Of a stretch of 32,728 nucleotides of DNA, positions 8,075-15,374 are shown in pieces. A model generated the notes under the pieces. It ran no database searches, was not told the DNA's origin, and was given only the letters and a program-made list of their open reading frames with translations. The translations under genes and the position numbers were made by a program. Position 1 is the stretch's first letter. The number at the start of each line of letters is the position of its first letter. Origin of the DNA: Deltaproteobacteria bacterium RBG_13_52_11 (GTDB taxonomy: Bacteria > Desulfobacterota > B13-G15 > RBG-16-54-18). Where the stretch lies: positions 3,460-36,187 of the forward strand of contig MGQF01000062.1 in NCBI GenBank assembly GCA_001797745.1. The letters run 5' to 3'.

Positions 8075-9139
8075 ATGGCAAAGCTGATTAAGAAGAGATC
8101 AAAGAAAAGCGGCCTTCCACCCGGGAGCCTCGTTCACATTGGAGAAAGAAAGGTAGAGACGCCCAAGATCAGCATCATAGATTATAACGAGACCCAATTC
8201 CAGGAAAAGGCAACCCAGGCGATTGAGGAATGTTTCATCTTTAAAGATAAGCCAACGGTGACATGGACTAATATTGTCGGACTTCATCAGACAGAGATAC
8301 TCGAAAAGCTGGGCGATTGTTATGGATTTCATCCCCTTGTTTTGGAAGACATCCTGAATACGGATCAACGTCCGAAAATGGAGGATTATGGAGATTATGT
8401 TTATATCGTTCTCAGGAGCCTTGAATACAATCATCAGAAAGAGGAGATAGAATCGGATCAGATCAGTATCATCCTGGGTCAGAATTTTGTCTTCTCTTTT
8501 CAGGAAAAAGAAGGAGACACCTTTGATCCCATCCGGGAGCGGATCAGGACCGGTAAAGGCCGTATCAGAAAAATAGGAGCGGATTATCTGGCTTATGCTT
8601 TATTAGATTCAATCGTAGATAACTATTTTATCATCCTGGAAAAACTAGGCGAGCGGATAGAACTTCTCGAAGAGCAATTAGTCACCCGTCCGACACCAGA
8701 AACATTACAGACGATCCATGATTTAAAAAAAGAGATGATATTTTTGCGGAGGGCTGTCTGGCCTTTAAGGGAGGTGGTGGGCAGCCTTGAAAGGGGAGAA
8801 TCATCTCTGATACAAGCCTCAACCAGGATCTATCTCAGAGACCTTTACGACCACACCATTCAGGTGATTGATAACATCGAGACATTCCGGGACATGATCT
8901 CAGGGATACTGGATATCTATCTTTCAAGCGTCAGTAACCGGCTTAACGCGGTGATGAAGGTGCTGACCATCATTGCTACGATTTTTATGCCCCTCACCTT
9001 TCTTGCCGGGATTTATGGAATGAACTTCAAATATATGCCGGAGCTGGAGTGGAGATGGGGTTATCCATTCATCTGGTTGGTTATGATTGGAATTGGGATT
9101 TTCATGCGGGTTTATTTCAAAAAGAGGAAGTGGTTATAA
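8075..9139 (+). CDS. corA: Magnesium/cobalt transporter CorA
   Basis: A 354-aa CorA-family channel for Mg2+ (also Co2+/Ni2+). A long cytoplasmic N-terminal domain rich in charged helices (residues about 1-285) is followed by two C-terminal membrane helices. The selectivity-filter motif YGMNF is present, with GMN at residues 315-317 after TM1 (IATIFMPLTFLAGI). The protein ends in basic KKRKWL, as expected for a cytoplasmic C-terminus. Length and the early HPLVLEDIL block fit Thermotoga-type CorA. ATG 8075 is the best start although its Shine-Dalgarno is weak. The gene is AT-richer than the metal cluster and is bracketed by dispersed repeat copies B and D. No Mg-sensing leader was recognised. 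Confidence 0.95.
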   Translation: MAKLIKKRSKKSGLPPGSLVHIGERKVETPKISIIDYNETQFQEKATQAIEECFIFKDKPTVTWTNIVGLHQTEILEKLGDCYGFHPLVLEDILNTDQRPKMEDYGDYVYIVLRSLEYNHQKEEIESDQISIILGQNFVFSFQEKEGDTFDPIRERIRTGKGRIRKIGADYLAYALLDSIVDNYFIILEKLGERIELLEEQLVTRPTPETLQTIHDLKKEMIFLRRAVWPLREVVGSLERGESSLIQASTRIYLRDLYDHTIQVIDNIETFRDMISGILDIYLSSVSNRLNAVMKVLTIIATIFMPLTFLAGIYGMNFKYMPELEWRWGYPFIWLVMIGIGIFMRVYFKKRKWL

Positions 9140-9194
9140 AAGAGACGCGTGTATGTTGGATTGCGCCTTGACAAAAGAGACCCTTTCTGCTGCG

Positions 9195-9310
9195 CGGGCG
9201 CATGAGCAGTAAAAATTGCCTTAGAACCAACGTGCTATTCCCGTCCTATTGAATTACATTATAAGTAAAAATATCAAACTATAATTGACATTTATTAACA
9301 TTTATGATAA
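9195..9310. repeat. Dispersed repeat, copy D (modules X and Z)
   Basis: Module X (about 9200-9233) has AGTAAAAATTGCCTTAGAAC. A degraded W-to-Z linker follows, with CCGTCCTATTGAATTACATT at 9241-9260, then module Z (9266-9310) with TTGACA, 15 bp and GATAAA. It sits immediately after corA and upstream of the 33-aa gene. The remaining gap to 9450 is AT-rich with no other gene. Confidence 0.72.
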
Positions 9311-9450
9311 ATAGAAATTATTACATTTTGCATGAATCCATCTCATAAAAGTCATATGAGAAAATAAAAATGATGAGAACCGAAGAATACAAGATTTGGG
9401 GTCAGATATTGAATCTGTAATATAACCAATAAAATCAAAGGAGAACAGAT

Positions 9451-9552
9451 ATGTCAAAAAGTCGTGATGTTAAAAAAAATGTAAAAAAGAAGCCACAAAA
9501 AACGCGCAAAGAGAAGAGGCTTGAGAAAATAGCGAAAAAAGCAGGAAAATAA
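9451..9552 (+). CDS. Small very basic protein (33 aa), function unknown
   Basis: ATG 9451 has a strong AAGGAG Shine-Dalgarno about 7 nt upstream and opens a 33-codon frame ending with TAA at 9552. The product begins MSKSRDVKKNVKKKPQK, and about half of its residues are Lys or Arg with no hydrophobic core. I recall similar short Lys-rich proteins in several bacterial phyla, annotated as hypothetical; this is memory, not a search. A nucleic-acid-binding or ribosome-associated role would fit the charge but is not shown. It lies about 140 bp after repeat copy D, whose promoter-like TTGACA element points at it. Confidence 0.65.
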   Translation: MSKSRDVKKNVKKKPQKTRKEKRLEKIAKKAGK

Positions 9553-9645
9553 AAATAAACGAGATTGGGTGTTAGACTGCGAACCTGAAAGCTAGACTAT
9601 AGCTTCCAGGTCTAACCAGAAATTTTAATCCATGTCGGGTCTGGA

Positions 9646-9814
9646 GTCGGACCAGGGTAACAGTTTAAAGGTGTCAAAGGGGCCGTGATGGAGACCGTGG
9701 CCGCCGCCACCCAGCGCTCCAGAAAACTGGCAATATGAAGGGGTGATGCTGTGAATAACGAGATCCTCTCGGCTTCGGGTGCATGAGAACTAAAAATTGT
9801 CTTAGAACCAGCGT
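9646..9814. repeat. Dispersed repeat, copy C (modules W, Y and X)
   Basis: Module W (9646-9666, GTCGGACCAGGGTAAC) runs directly into module Y (9667-9760), a roughly 90-bp copy of the proC 3' end including GGCCGTGATGGAG, CCGTGGCCGCCGCCACCCAG and GGGGTGATGCTGTGAATAA. Module X follows (9781-9814). Reading frames through it are broken relative to proC, so it is not a functional coding segment. It lies downstream of the last gene of the minus-strand metal cluster. Confidence 0.75.
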
Positions 9815-9833
9815 TCACTTCTTTCTTTGGTAC

Positions 9834-10688
9834 CTATCTTGAATACCAGTCAACGGGTACGGCATACTCTCCGCCGATAGGTTTCTTCGCACCTATCCAA
9901 GAGAATGCCTCGATTGGGGAAGTGAAATAATGGTATTTCTTAAAAACTGCCTTCGCTTCCTCGGAGTTAAGATAATCGAGAAATCGTTGGGCAAGTTCTT
10001 GCGATTGCGAATAGGAAATAATACCTGCCTGTCCTGCGCCGATTCTCTGCAATTCATCGGCTGTCAACCGCACCGTCCCGATTTTTTCGGGATACCACCC
10101 TTCGAGAAAGTGGAAACCGATGATGGCATCTACCTGTGCCAAGACAAGCAAGGTTGCAAGTTTGTTGAAATCTTCGGTATGGGTCACCACATTTCTTTTG
10201 AAAGCATCTCTTTCTTGCGCTGACAGGCTCTTGTCTACGACCTCGGCGGTGAGCATCCCGATATAGACTATCTCAGGATTCCCCATAGCCACTCGTATGC
10301 CGCTTCTGGTAAGGTCTTTTAACCCACGGATATTTTTGGTGTTCCTCTTTTGCACGTTGATACAGGGTACGACGTAAGCTATATTCTTTACCGAATCTCC
10401 TACAATAAGGCCTTTTTTCTTGCCCTTTTCCATAAAATCTTCTGAGGGCGATATAAACACATCCCCTCTTTTTGTGAGCTGTATCTGTGCAAAGATAGTA
10501 GAAACTGCACCGTAAGTCACATAGATCTGTGCCATATTCTTTTTTTGAAATACATCGATGATTTCATCTATAGGACGCTTAAAAGCAGCGCCGCAAAAGA
10601 CCATTAACCGTTCTTCAGACCAAGAACGGCCCGATACAAGAGCTAAAAAAAACAGAACGAGGAACACTATCTTCGAAACTCTATCCAT
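9834..10688 (-). CDS. ModA-like periplasmic substrate-binding protein
   Basis: A 284-aa type-2 periplasmic binding protein. The N-terminus MDRVSKIVFLVLFFLALVSG is a signal peptide with cleavage likely near SWSEE. The mature region starts LMVFCGAAFKRPIDEIIDVF, matching the ModA pattern in which the substrate contacts an early Ser/Ala near the N-terminus. Later come GDVFISPSEDFM and a typical IISYSQSQELAQRFLDYLNSEEA C-terminal block. Molybdate or tungstate is the usual ligand for ModA relatives, but other oxyanions are possible. I chose ATG 10688 because AAGGAGG lies 8 nt upstream; the in-frame TTG 10694 is less likely. No modBC permease or ATPase follows, so it is an orphan binding protein at the 3' end of the metal cluster. 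It starts 14 bp after the upstream gene. Confidence 0.82.
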   Translation of the reverse strand: MDRVSKIVFLVLFFLALVSGRSWSEERLMVFCGAAFKRPIDEIIDVFQKKNMAQIYVTYGAVSTIFAQIQLTKRGDVFISPSEDFMEKGKKKGLIVGDSVKNIAYVVPCINVQKRNTKNIRGLKDLTRSGIRVAMGNPEIVYIGMLTAEVVDKSLSAQERDAFKRNVVTHTEDFNKLATLLVLAQVDAIIGFHFLEGWYPEKIGTVRLTADELQRIGAGQAGIISYSQSQELAQRFLDYLNSEEAKAVFKKYHYFTSPIEAFSWIGAKKPIGGEYAVPVDWYSR

Positions 10689-10702
10689 GGGCAATACCTC
10701 CT

Positions 10703-11110
10703 TTATCGTAGAATAGTTAAAATTTTCAACGTCTCACTGCGAAATAAAGGATCGTAAAAATGCCGTTGGATATGAAGACGATCTGCGTAACACTCGTTTC
10801 CAGTCTCGGATTCCGGGCAGGCCCGTTCATGGCAATGACGCCAGATAACGAGCTTTTCAAGGAAGAAAAAGAGCATGATCCCCGCAAGGATGGTGGCTGA
10901 AATAGACAGTGGCGAAGCAGAGCGTTTCATGGCCTTCGGGATCATACCAAGAAGGGCGGAACTGAGAAGTGTTCCTGTGGCGTAACTTACGAAGACCAAA
11001 ATGAACTTCCACCGGTATCGTTCTGGCAGAAATAGAATGAGCGAAGCGCCCAACACCGCCCCGATACTACCGAGCATGCTGAAAAATAGAATATAGCACA
11101 GAATCGACAT
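10703..11110 (-). pseudogene. N-terminal half of a ZIP-family metal transporter (truncated or frameshifted)
   Basis: The 135-aa frame contains three hydrophobic helices. It includes SIGAVLGASLILFLP, YATGTLLSSALLGMIPKAM and the FFFLEKLVIWRHCHERAC junction typical of ZIP transporters before their His-rich loop. Complete ZIP proteins run about 250-300 aa and contain conserved TM4-TM5 metal-binding helices (HN..D and H..PEG); these are absent. After the Cys/His-rich loop the frame becomes non-hydrophobic. Another frame from about 10813 would give a short hydrophobic tail containing QIVFISNGIFTILYFAV, ending at a stop about 25 codons later, which hints at a frameshift or deletion. It starts 2 bp after the CDF-NifX gene. 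It could be a short functional protein, but loss of the metal site argues against transport. Confidence 0.6.
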
Positions 11111-11112
11111 GG

Positions 11113-12414
11113 TTATTCTACCACCTCTTTCACCCCCTTCGTGATTTGGGATTCTTCCAGGCTGTGGGTGGGGGCAGTGATTTGCTCCAGTTCACCGTTG
11201 CGGTATGTGTCGATGACCTCCTGCACGTCCATATGTTCTTGAACGCGGTATATGTCGACGAAATTGTCCTTTAGCATGTGGAAGGAAAGCTCCCCGATCT
11301 GCGATGTAAAGAGCACGTCAAGCCCATGACCGATGACCGCTTTTATGACCTTTACCCCGATATGCATCCCTTTGCCGAGAAATTCATTGAGATAGAAATC
11401 TTCAATCTCTGCATGATCCCCATGGATCTTAAGGATGACGAAATAGGGCGCCCTGCCGAAGTGGCCGTGTACCTTGGACTGGAGACCGTTCATATCCTCT
11501 ACAGGGATAATGGCCGACACAATATCCTTTTTTGAGGGCTCCACGTGCACAAAAACCGATTCGATCTCTTTATATGCAGTTGTTACTAAATGCTCAACCG
11601 TGTCAGCCAGGTTATGGGCCTTGTAGACCGGAATGGATGGGCTTGTAGCAATCTCGCATTCAACCATCTTAAAGGGGCCGGATTGCCTGATCTTAATATC
11701 ATGTATGTCTTTGACTCCTTCCACCCGGGAGATCATCGCTTCTATCTCGGACCGCAGTTTCGGATCGAGGTTTGCATCCATCAGTATCAGAACGGATATC
11801 CAGACATTCTTGATACCCAGCCAGATAATCACTGACGCTATTATCATCACGACACTTCCCTCTACATACGGAACCCTCGCAAAGGTGAGGAGAATACCCG
11901 CCATAACGACAAAAGAGGTCGCTATATCGAAAAAGGCTTCGGACGCATTTGCGAGAAGGGCGCGTGAATTAATTGCATCACCGATCTCTTTTTCTTCTGT
12001 GGCTATGAAATAGGCGACGACCAGTGATAGGAGGCTGGCCGACAAGGGAAGCAGGGGGAACCCCGGGGGAGTTTCTAAGTGAAAGAGCCTTTTATATCCC
12101 TCGAAAAGGTTCTCTATGCCTGCCCAGGTAATCAGCCCCCCTATAATGAGAGTTACGAATGTTTCCGCTTTATAGAGTCCGTAAGGGAACTGTTTACTTT
12201 TCTTGCCGCCCGCGATCCAGAGACCGAACCATGACGCAAAGATAGCCAGAGCATCGACGCTGCTGTGGTATGCATCGGCTATAAGAATGCTCGATTCAAA
12301 GCAATAGCCTATTACAAATTTGATCGCCGCAAGGAGGAGTATGACAACAGTTGCTGTACGGGCTATCCTTTGTCCCCGTTTCAGCGAGTCAATATGATTC
12401 TTTTTCTCTCCCAT
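11113..12414 (-). CDS. Cation diffusion facilitator transporter fused to a NifX-type domain
   Basis: A 433-aa fusion. Residues 1 to about 215 are a six-helix CDF transporter; TM2 carries the metal-site motif DAYHSSVD, and TM5 carries NASEAFFDIATS in place of the usual HxxxD. Residues about 216-299 form the cytoplasmic CDF dimerisation domain (ending FVHVEPSKKD). From residue 300 a dinitrogenase iron-molybdenum cofactor (NifX/NafY-like) domain follows: SAIIPVEDMNGLQSKVHGHF then GRAPYFVIL. CDF proteins export Zn, Fe, Mn, Co or Ni by proton antiport. The appended domain family binds metalloclusters, suggesting export gated by, or coupled to, a bound cluster or metal (inference). It is preceded 24 bp upstream by a zinc-ribbon gene and followed 2 bp later by the ZIP fragment. 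There is no Shine-Dalgarno inside this fusion. Confidence 0.88.
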   Translation of the reverse strand: MGEKKNHIDSLKRGQRIARTATVVILLLAAIKFVIGYCFESSILIADAYHSSVDALAIFASWFGLWIAGGKKSKQFPYGLYKAETFVTLIIGGLITWAGIENLFEGYKRLFHLETPPGFPLLPLSASLLSLVVAYFIATEEKEIGDAINSRALLANASEAFFDIATSFVVMAGILLTFARVPYVEGSVVMIIASVIIWLGIKNVWISVLILMDANLDPKLRSEIEAMISRVEGVKDIHDIKIRQSGPFKMVECEIATSPSIPVYKAHNLADTVEHLVTTAYKEIESVFVHVEPSKKDIVSAIIPVEDMNGLQSKVHGHFGRAPYFVILKIHGDHAEIEDFYLNEFLGKGMHIGVKVIKAVIGHGLDVLFTSQIGELSFHMLKDNFVDIYRVQEHMDVQEVIDTYRNGELEQITAPTHSLEESQITKGVKEVVE

Positions 12415-12438
12415 GGTTTTTCAGGCGGAAGGGATAGG

Positions 12439-12666
12439 CTATTCAACCTTGAGAAATTGACGAGTCATAAAAGACCCGCATTGAGGGCATCTTCTCTGGA
12501 AACAGGGTAGGCCTGGCTCACGGGGGGCTACAAGTCCGCATTGGGGGCAGATGCAGTTAGTAGGCGGTCCTCCCGGACCAAAACCTCCCCTGCCTCTTCT
12601 TTTTCTCGCTCTGCCTCGTTGATTGATTCCGGGAAAACCTCTTTTCCTTCCAAAACCAAATGCCAT
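12439..12666 (-). CDS. Small zinc-ribbon protein (paralogue of 19603-19833)
   Basis: A 75-aa protein with a Gly/Arg-rich N-terminal half and a C-terminal zinc ribbon: CIC-PQC (C38, C40, C43), C55 and CPQC (C60, C63), ending FMTRQ. The second copy at 19603 shares the G-P-G-G linker, the V/I-C-P-x-C-G block, the G-x-P-C block and C-P-Q-C...MTR. Such proteins occur beside MinD-ferredoxin and NifX genes in anaerobes. They presumably bind Zn or Fe and could act as metal chaperones or RNA/protein adaptors, but no function is established. GAGGAA before ATG 12666 serves as ribosome binding site. The 170-bp gap upstream (12667-12836) holds no convincing gene, only a short minus-strand open frame of about 40 codons. 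Confidence 0.78.
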   Translation of the reverse strand: MAFGFGRKRGFPGINQRGRARKRRGRGGFGPGGPPTNCICPQCGLVAPREPGLPCFQRRCPQCGSFMTRQFLKVE

Positions 12667-12836
12667 TATTCCTCATCTGTATGTGTATTTTTCTTGATTA
12701 TTTAAACCCTATGATCTTCCCAACCTTCATGCCGATATTGCTTGAATGTGTTATTGACCTGTTTGATTTTCCTGATGGAATCATCTGGCAGATGAAAACC
12801 GACCATGCTGAGATAGATAGTTTCATTGATATAGCG

Positions 12837-13367
12837 TCATGGTATGTCGATCTTTTCCATACCGAGGTCGCAGTACTTCCGTGCCAGGTCTATGTAAATC
12901 TTGTTCGTCCAATCCCAGAAGTCCCGTTCCTGCTGCGATACCGCTCTGATCTCTTTCGCGGGGTTACCTGCCACGATTATCGTTTCCGGTATCTTCTGCT
13001 CCCGCTTTACTACGGCACCCTCCGCCACAATAGATCCACGGGCAACCTCCGACCAGACGCTTAAAATGGCGCCCATACCGATTCCTGCCGAATCCCCTAT
13101 CCGCTTCGCATGTATGATCGCCCCGTGACCGATAACTACCCTGTGGCCTATGGAGCAACACTCTTGGGGCGGGGCATGAATGACAACGCCTTCCTCAACA
13201 GCCGATTCATCCCCTATCACGATTGTCCCGTAATCACCGCGCAGGATGACACCATGCCCGATGTAGCAGTTGTTCCCGATCTTCACATCTCCTATGATCA
13301 GAGCTGTTTCGCTCACGTATGTGCCGGATCCAATCACGGGCTCCTTTTTATCAAATCTATACAGCAT
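12837..13367 (-). CDS. Gamma-carbonic-anhydrase-like hexapeptide-repeat protein
   Basis: A 176-aa left-handed beta-helix protein with hexapeptide repeats throughout residues about 12-130 (IIGDVKIGNNCYIG, VIGDESAVEEG). The gamma-CA residues are in place: Arg43 in ILRGDYG, and metal ligands His64, His81 and His86 with the usual 17- and 5-residue spacing. It belongs to the CaiE/PaaY/YrdA type, which form trimers with an interfacial Zn or Fe. Reversible CO2 hydration is possible; many relatives have no demonstrated activity. GGAGAAAAGGAAA precedes ATG 13367. It lies 35 bp after the IscU gene. In this cluster it may supply bicarbonate or act as a metal-binding protein (inference). Confidence 0.85.
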   Translation of the reverse strand: MLYRFDKKEPVIGSGTYVSETALIIGDVKIGNNCYIGHGVILRGDYGTIVIGDESAVEEGVVIHAPPQECCSIGHRVVIGHGAIIHAKRIGDSAGIGMGAILSVWSEVARGSIVAEGAVVKREQKIPETIIVAGNPAKEIRAVSQQERDFWDWTNKIYIDLARKYCDLGMEKIDIP

Positions 13368-13402
13368 TTTCCTTTTCTCCCGAACGGATTGCGTGTGACT
13401 GC

Positions 13403-13801
13403 TTATATTTCATTGCTGCGTTCTTTCGTTAGGGTTTTTCCGAAGTAATCCATAATGGCCTTTCTCAGCCCGGCAGCTCCCAAATTCGAGCAGTGGAGTT
13501 TAATCTCAGGCAATCCGTCAAGGGCTTCCACAATATCATCTTCCGAGAGCATCATCGCATCCTCGATATGCTTGCCTATGGCAAGCTCTGTCATGGCGCT
13601 GGCGCAGGCGATTGCCGCCCCACACCCCCTTATCTGGTACTTTACGTCTGTCACCACGTCCTGTGCTACTTTGATAAAAACCCTTAATAAATCTCCACAA
13701 TTCTTATCGCCGATCTCGCCGATTCCGTCGGCATCGTCAATGACACCGGCGTTTCGTGGATTTTTGAAATGCTCAATCACTTTTTCGCTGTATCCGATCA
13801 T
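13403..13801 (-). CDS. IscU/NifU-type iron-sulfur cluster scaffold
   Basis: A 132-aa scaffold protein of the NifU N-terminal/IscU family, on which [2Fe-2S] or [4Fe-4S] clusters are assembled. The three ligand cysteines are present: C35 in DKNCGD (with Asp37), C60 in RGCGAAIA and C104 in LHCSNLGA. The start, MIGYSEKVIEHFKNPRNAG, is typical. No cysteine desulfurase (NifS/IscS) or Fdx gene is adjacent, unlike isc or nif operons, so it may serve the MinD/NifX proteins of this cluster specifically. It begins 5 bp after the DUF364-like gene, and its own start sits close behind that gene's stop, consistent with one transcript. Confidence 0.93.
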   Translation of the reverse strand: MIGYSEKVIEHFKNPRNAGVIDDADGIGEIGDKNCGDLLRVFIKVAQDVVTDVKYQIRGCGAAIACASAMTELAIGKHIEDAMMLSEDDIVEALDGLPEIKLHCSNLGAAGLRKAIMDYFGKTLTKERSNEI

Positions 13802-13806
13802 ACTCT

Positions 13807-14571
13807 TTACCCCTTCTCGGCATATTTTTTTGTTATCGTTAAAAGCCTGACAGATCCCGACCTTTTTAGTTGTCTGAAGTTTGCCCCTTCGCTGATATAG
13901 CGCAAGGCCGTTGACGTGTCGGTAACCAGACTGCCCGATATGATATCAATGCCGTAATCGAAGAGCACCGGAGCCATCGGGGTGGTAGGCCCGAGGATCA
14001 TTTTCACGCTCCCGGGCGGGCACAACGCAAGAATCGCCGTTAAAGTGTGGTTTATCAGCGTCGTGCTCGAAATAGCAATAACGTCCGATTGGGGCAGATA
14101 TGTTCCGGCATCACTTTCAGGATAGTCACCCGGCCTTTGCCGCCTTTCGATAATCCAAAGGTTTCTGGCGGTCTTTCTCAGGTCATCCGTAAACGGGAAA
14201 TGGCCGATGACGGAGATGTTTTTCCCCTTTCCGTGCTCCATAAGTATATCCCCTGCGTTAATCTCCATGGCTGCCGAAATATCCGTATCAATGAGGGAGT
14301 TTATTGCAGCAAGTCCCAGCGAAGCCTCTGAAATGTCTTCGGACAAAGATAGCTGGGCAAGCTCCATTGCGGTCATCTCCGAAGGGGGGCGAAAATTACC
14401 GTTGTCCTTATTTTCATCAGGGCAAAGCCCTCTCATCATTGTGGATGCCAGGCCGCAGCGCCTACTCACAACGGCGGTCCAGAAAAGACCTCTTCGCACC
14501 TCCTGAACGGCAGAATCAGCTTTCAGGCCGGCCAATATCCCTCTTAAAATCTGCATGTCATTACACCTCAT
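13807..14571 (-). CDS. DUF364-type Rossmann-like protein (putative heavy-metal chelation), copy 1
   Basis: A 254-aa protein whose C-terminal part carries the DUF364 pattern: ISVIGHFPF (about 115-123), then SDVIAISSTTLINHTL and LGPTTPMAPVLFDYGIDIISGSLV. The N-terminal part, with SRRCGLASTM, fits the DUF4213 domain usually paired with it. Structures of this family show a Rossmann-like fold proposed to chelate heavy metals; no enzyme reaction is established. Its ATG overlaps the stop of the preceding paralogue by 4 nt (ATGA), so the two are translationally coupled and probably work together. Confidence 0.8.
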   Translation of the reverse strand: MRCNDMQILRGILAGLKADSAVQEVRRGLFWTAVVSRRCGLASTMMRGLCPDENKDNGNFRPPSEMTAMELAQLSLSEDISEASLGLAAINSLIDTDISAAMEINAGDILMEHGKGKNISVIGHFPFTDDLRKTARNLWIIERRQRPGDYPESDAGTYLPQSDVIAISSTTLINHTLTAILALCPPGSVKMILGPTTPMAPVLFDYGIDIISGSLVTDTSTALRYISEGANFRQLKRSGSVRLLTITKKYAEKG

Positions 14572-15374
14572 ACCCTGCCGTAAGGGCAGATTCTGTTGAG
14601 GCCCATGAGTTCACAGATGCCGGCAGATGTAACGCCGTAGATAAGATACTGTTTCTGATAGAACTGAATCGCCTTCCAGATTCGATCAAACGTCCCGTTT
14701 ACAAAGGTTGTGCCGGTCAAGAGAATAAGATCGGAATTTTCCGCCAGTTGTTCCGCCATGATGTTTCCATCCCAGACTTTAACGCCGTACTTTACGGAGC
14801 CGATGTTTTGCCTGTTGAGATCGTTAACCTTTACATTGTCGGCCCCGAAGGTGTCACATAAAGACTCTAGGATAGCGGGGTTCAACCCGATAAGGCCGAC
14901 CTTCTGCGCGCCGTACTTATCCTTAATATGGGCAGATATCTCCTTTGCACATTGTTCCGGCTCATTGTCCCGGCAATGGAGGGTTGATCGGATAATATGG
15001 AGGTGTTTTAGGACAGCGTTCATTGCGGCGATGAATATGGCCCGCCCACCGTTCGTGAGAAGCGACAGGGCAATCGCCTCTCTCAGTTTCCCTATAAACT
15101 CTTTTGGCGTATCGGTGAAGGCATGCGCCTTTGCCCCTTGAAATTCGGCCTCAATCACCCTTTCTTTACCGACGACAATGGGGAAATCTCTCCTCCCCGG
15201 TTTGCCGATCGCCTCTTCAGGAGATAAGGTCTTAACGAGGATGATGACAGCGGTATCGAGCAGATCATGCGATTGCGCAATCTTTTTAAATCTTTCCCGA
15301 GACTGCCACAAAGTTGAAAATTCTGTTTTAAAGTCCATAACATTCTCTTTCAGCCTGCCTATTTTTTTACTCAT
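14568..15374 (-). CDS. DUF364-like Rossmann protein, copy 2
   Basis: A 268-aa protein related to its downstream neighbour. The C-terminal half has KVGLIGLNPAILESL (about 160-175), SDLILLTGTTFVNGTFDRIW and YGVTSAGICELMGLNRICPY, which match the DUF364 layout of a hydrophobic strand, an 'S/T-T-T-x-x-N-x-T' turn and a C-terminal GLNR-x-CP. The N-terminal half (GRAIFIAAMNAVLKHLH) is divergent. There are few cysteines (HC near 138, IC near 255, CP near 263), so metal binding is not obvious. The start ATG 15374 overlaps the MBL gene stop by 4 nt (ATGA). ATG 15338 (MDFKTEF) is an alternative start. Confidence 0.75.
   Translation of the reverse strand: MSKKIGRLKENVMDFKTEFSTLWQSRERFKKIAQSHDLLDTAVIILVKTLSPEEAIGKPGRRDFPIVVGKERVIEAEFQGAKAHAFTDTPKEFIGKLREAIALSLLTNGGRAIFIAAMNAVLKHLHIIRSTLHCRDNEPEQCAKEISAHIKDKYGAQKVGLIGLNPAILESLCDTFGADNVKVNDLNRQNIGSVKYGVKVWDGNIMAEQLAENSDLILLTGTTFVNGTFDRIWKAIQFYQKQYLIYGVTSAGICELMGLNRICPYGRV

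Noticed and set aside
9612..9818. 68-codon minus-strand open frame over repeat copy C
   Set aside because: It is the antisense of the proC-tail copy and repeat modules, not a separate gene.
12667..12836. Possible small gene on the minus strand after the gamma-CA-like gene
   Set aside because: The longest frames are about 31-43 codons with no ribosome binding site or recognisable pattern.
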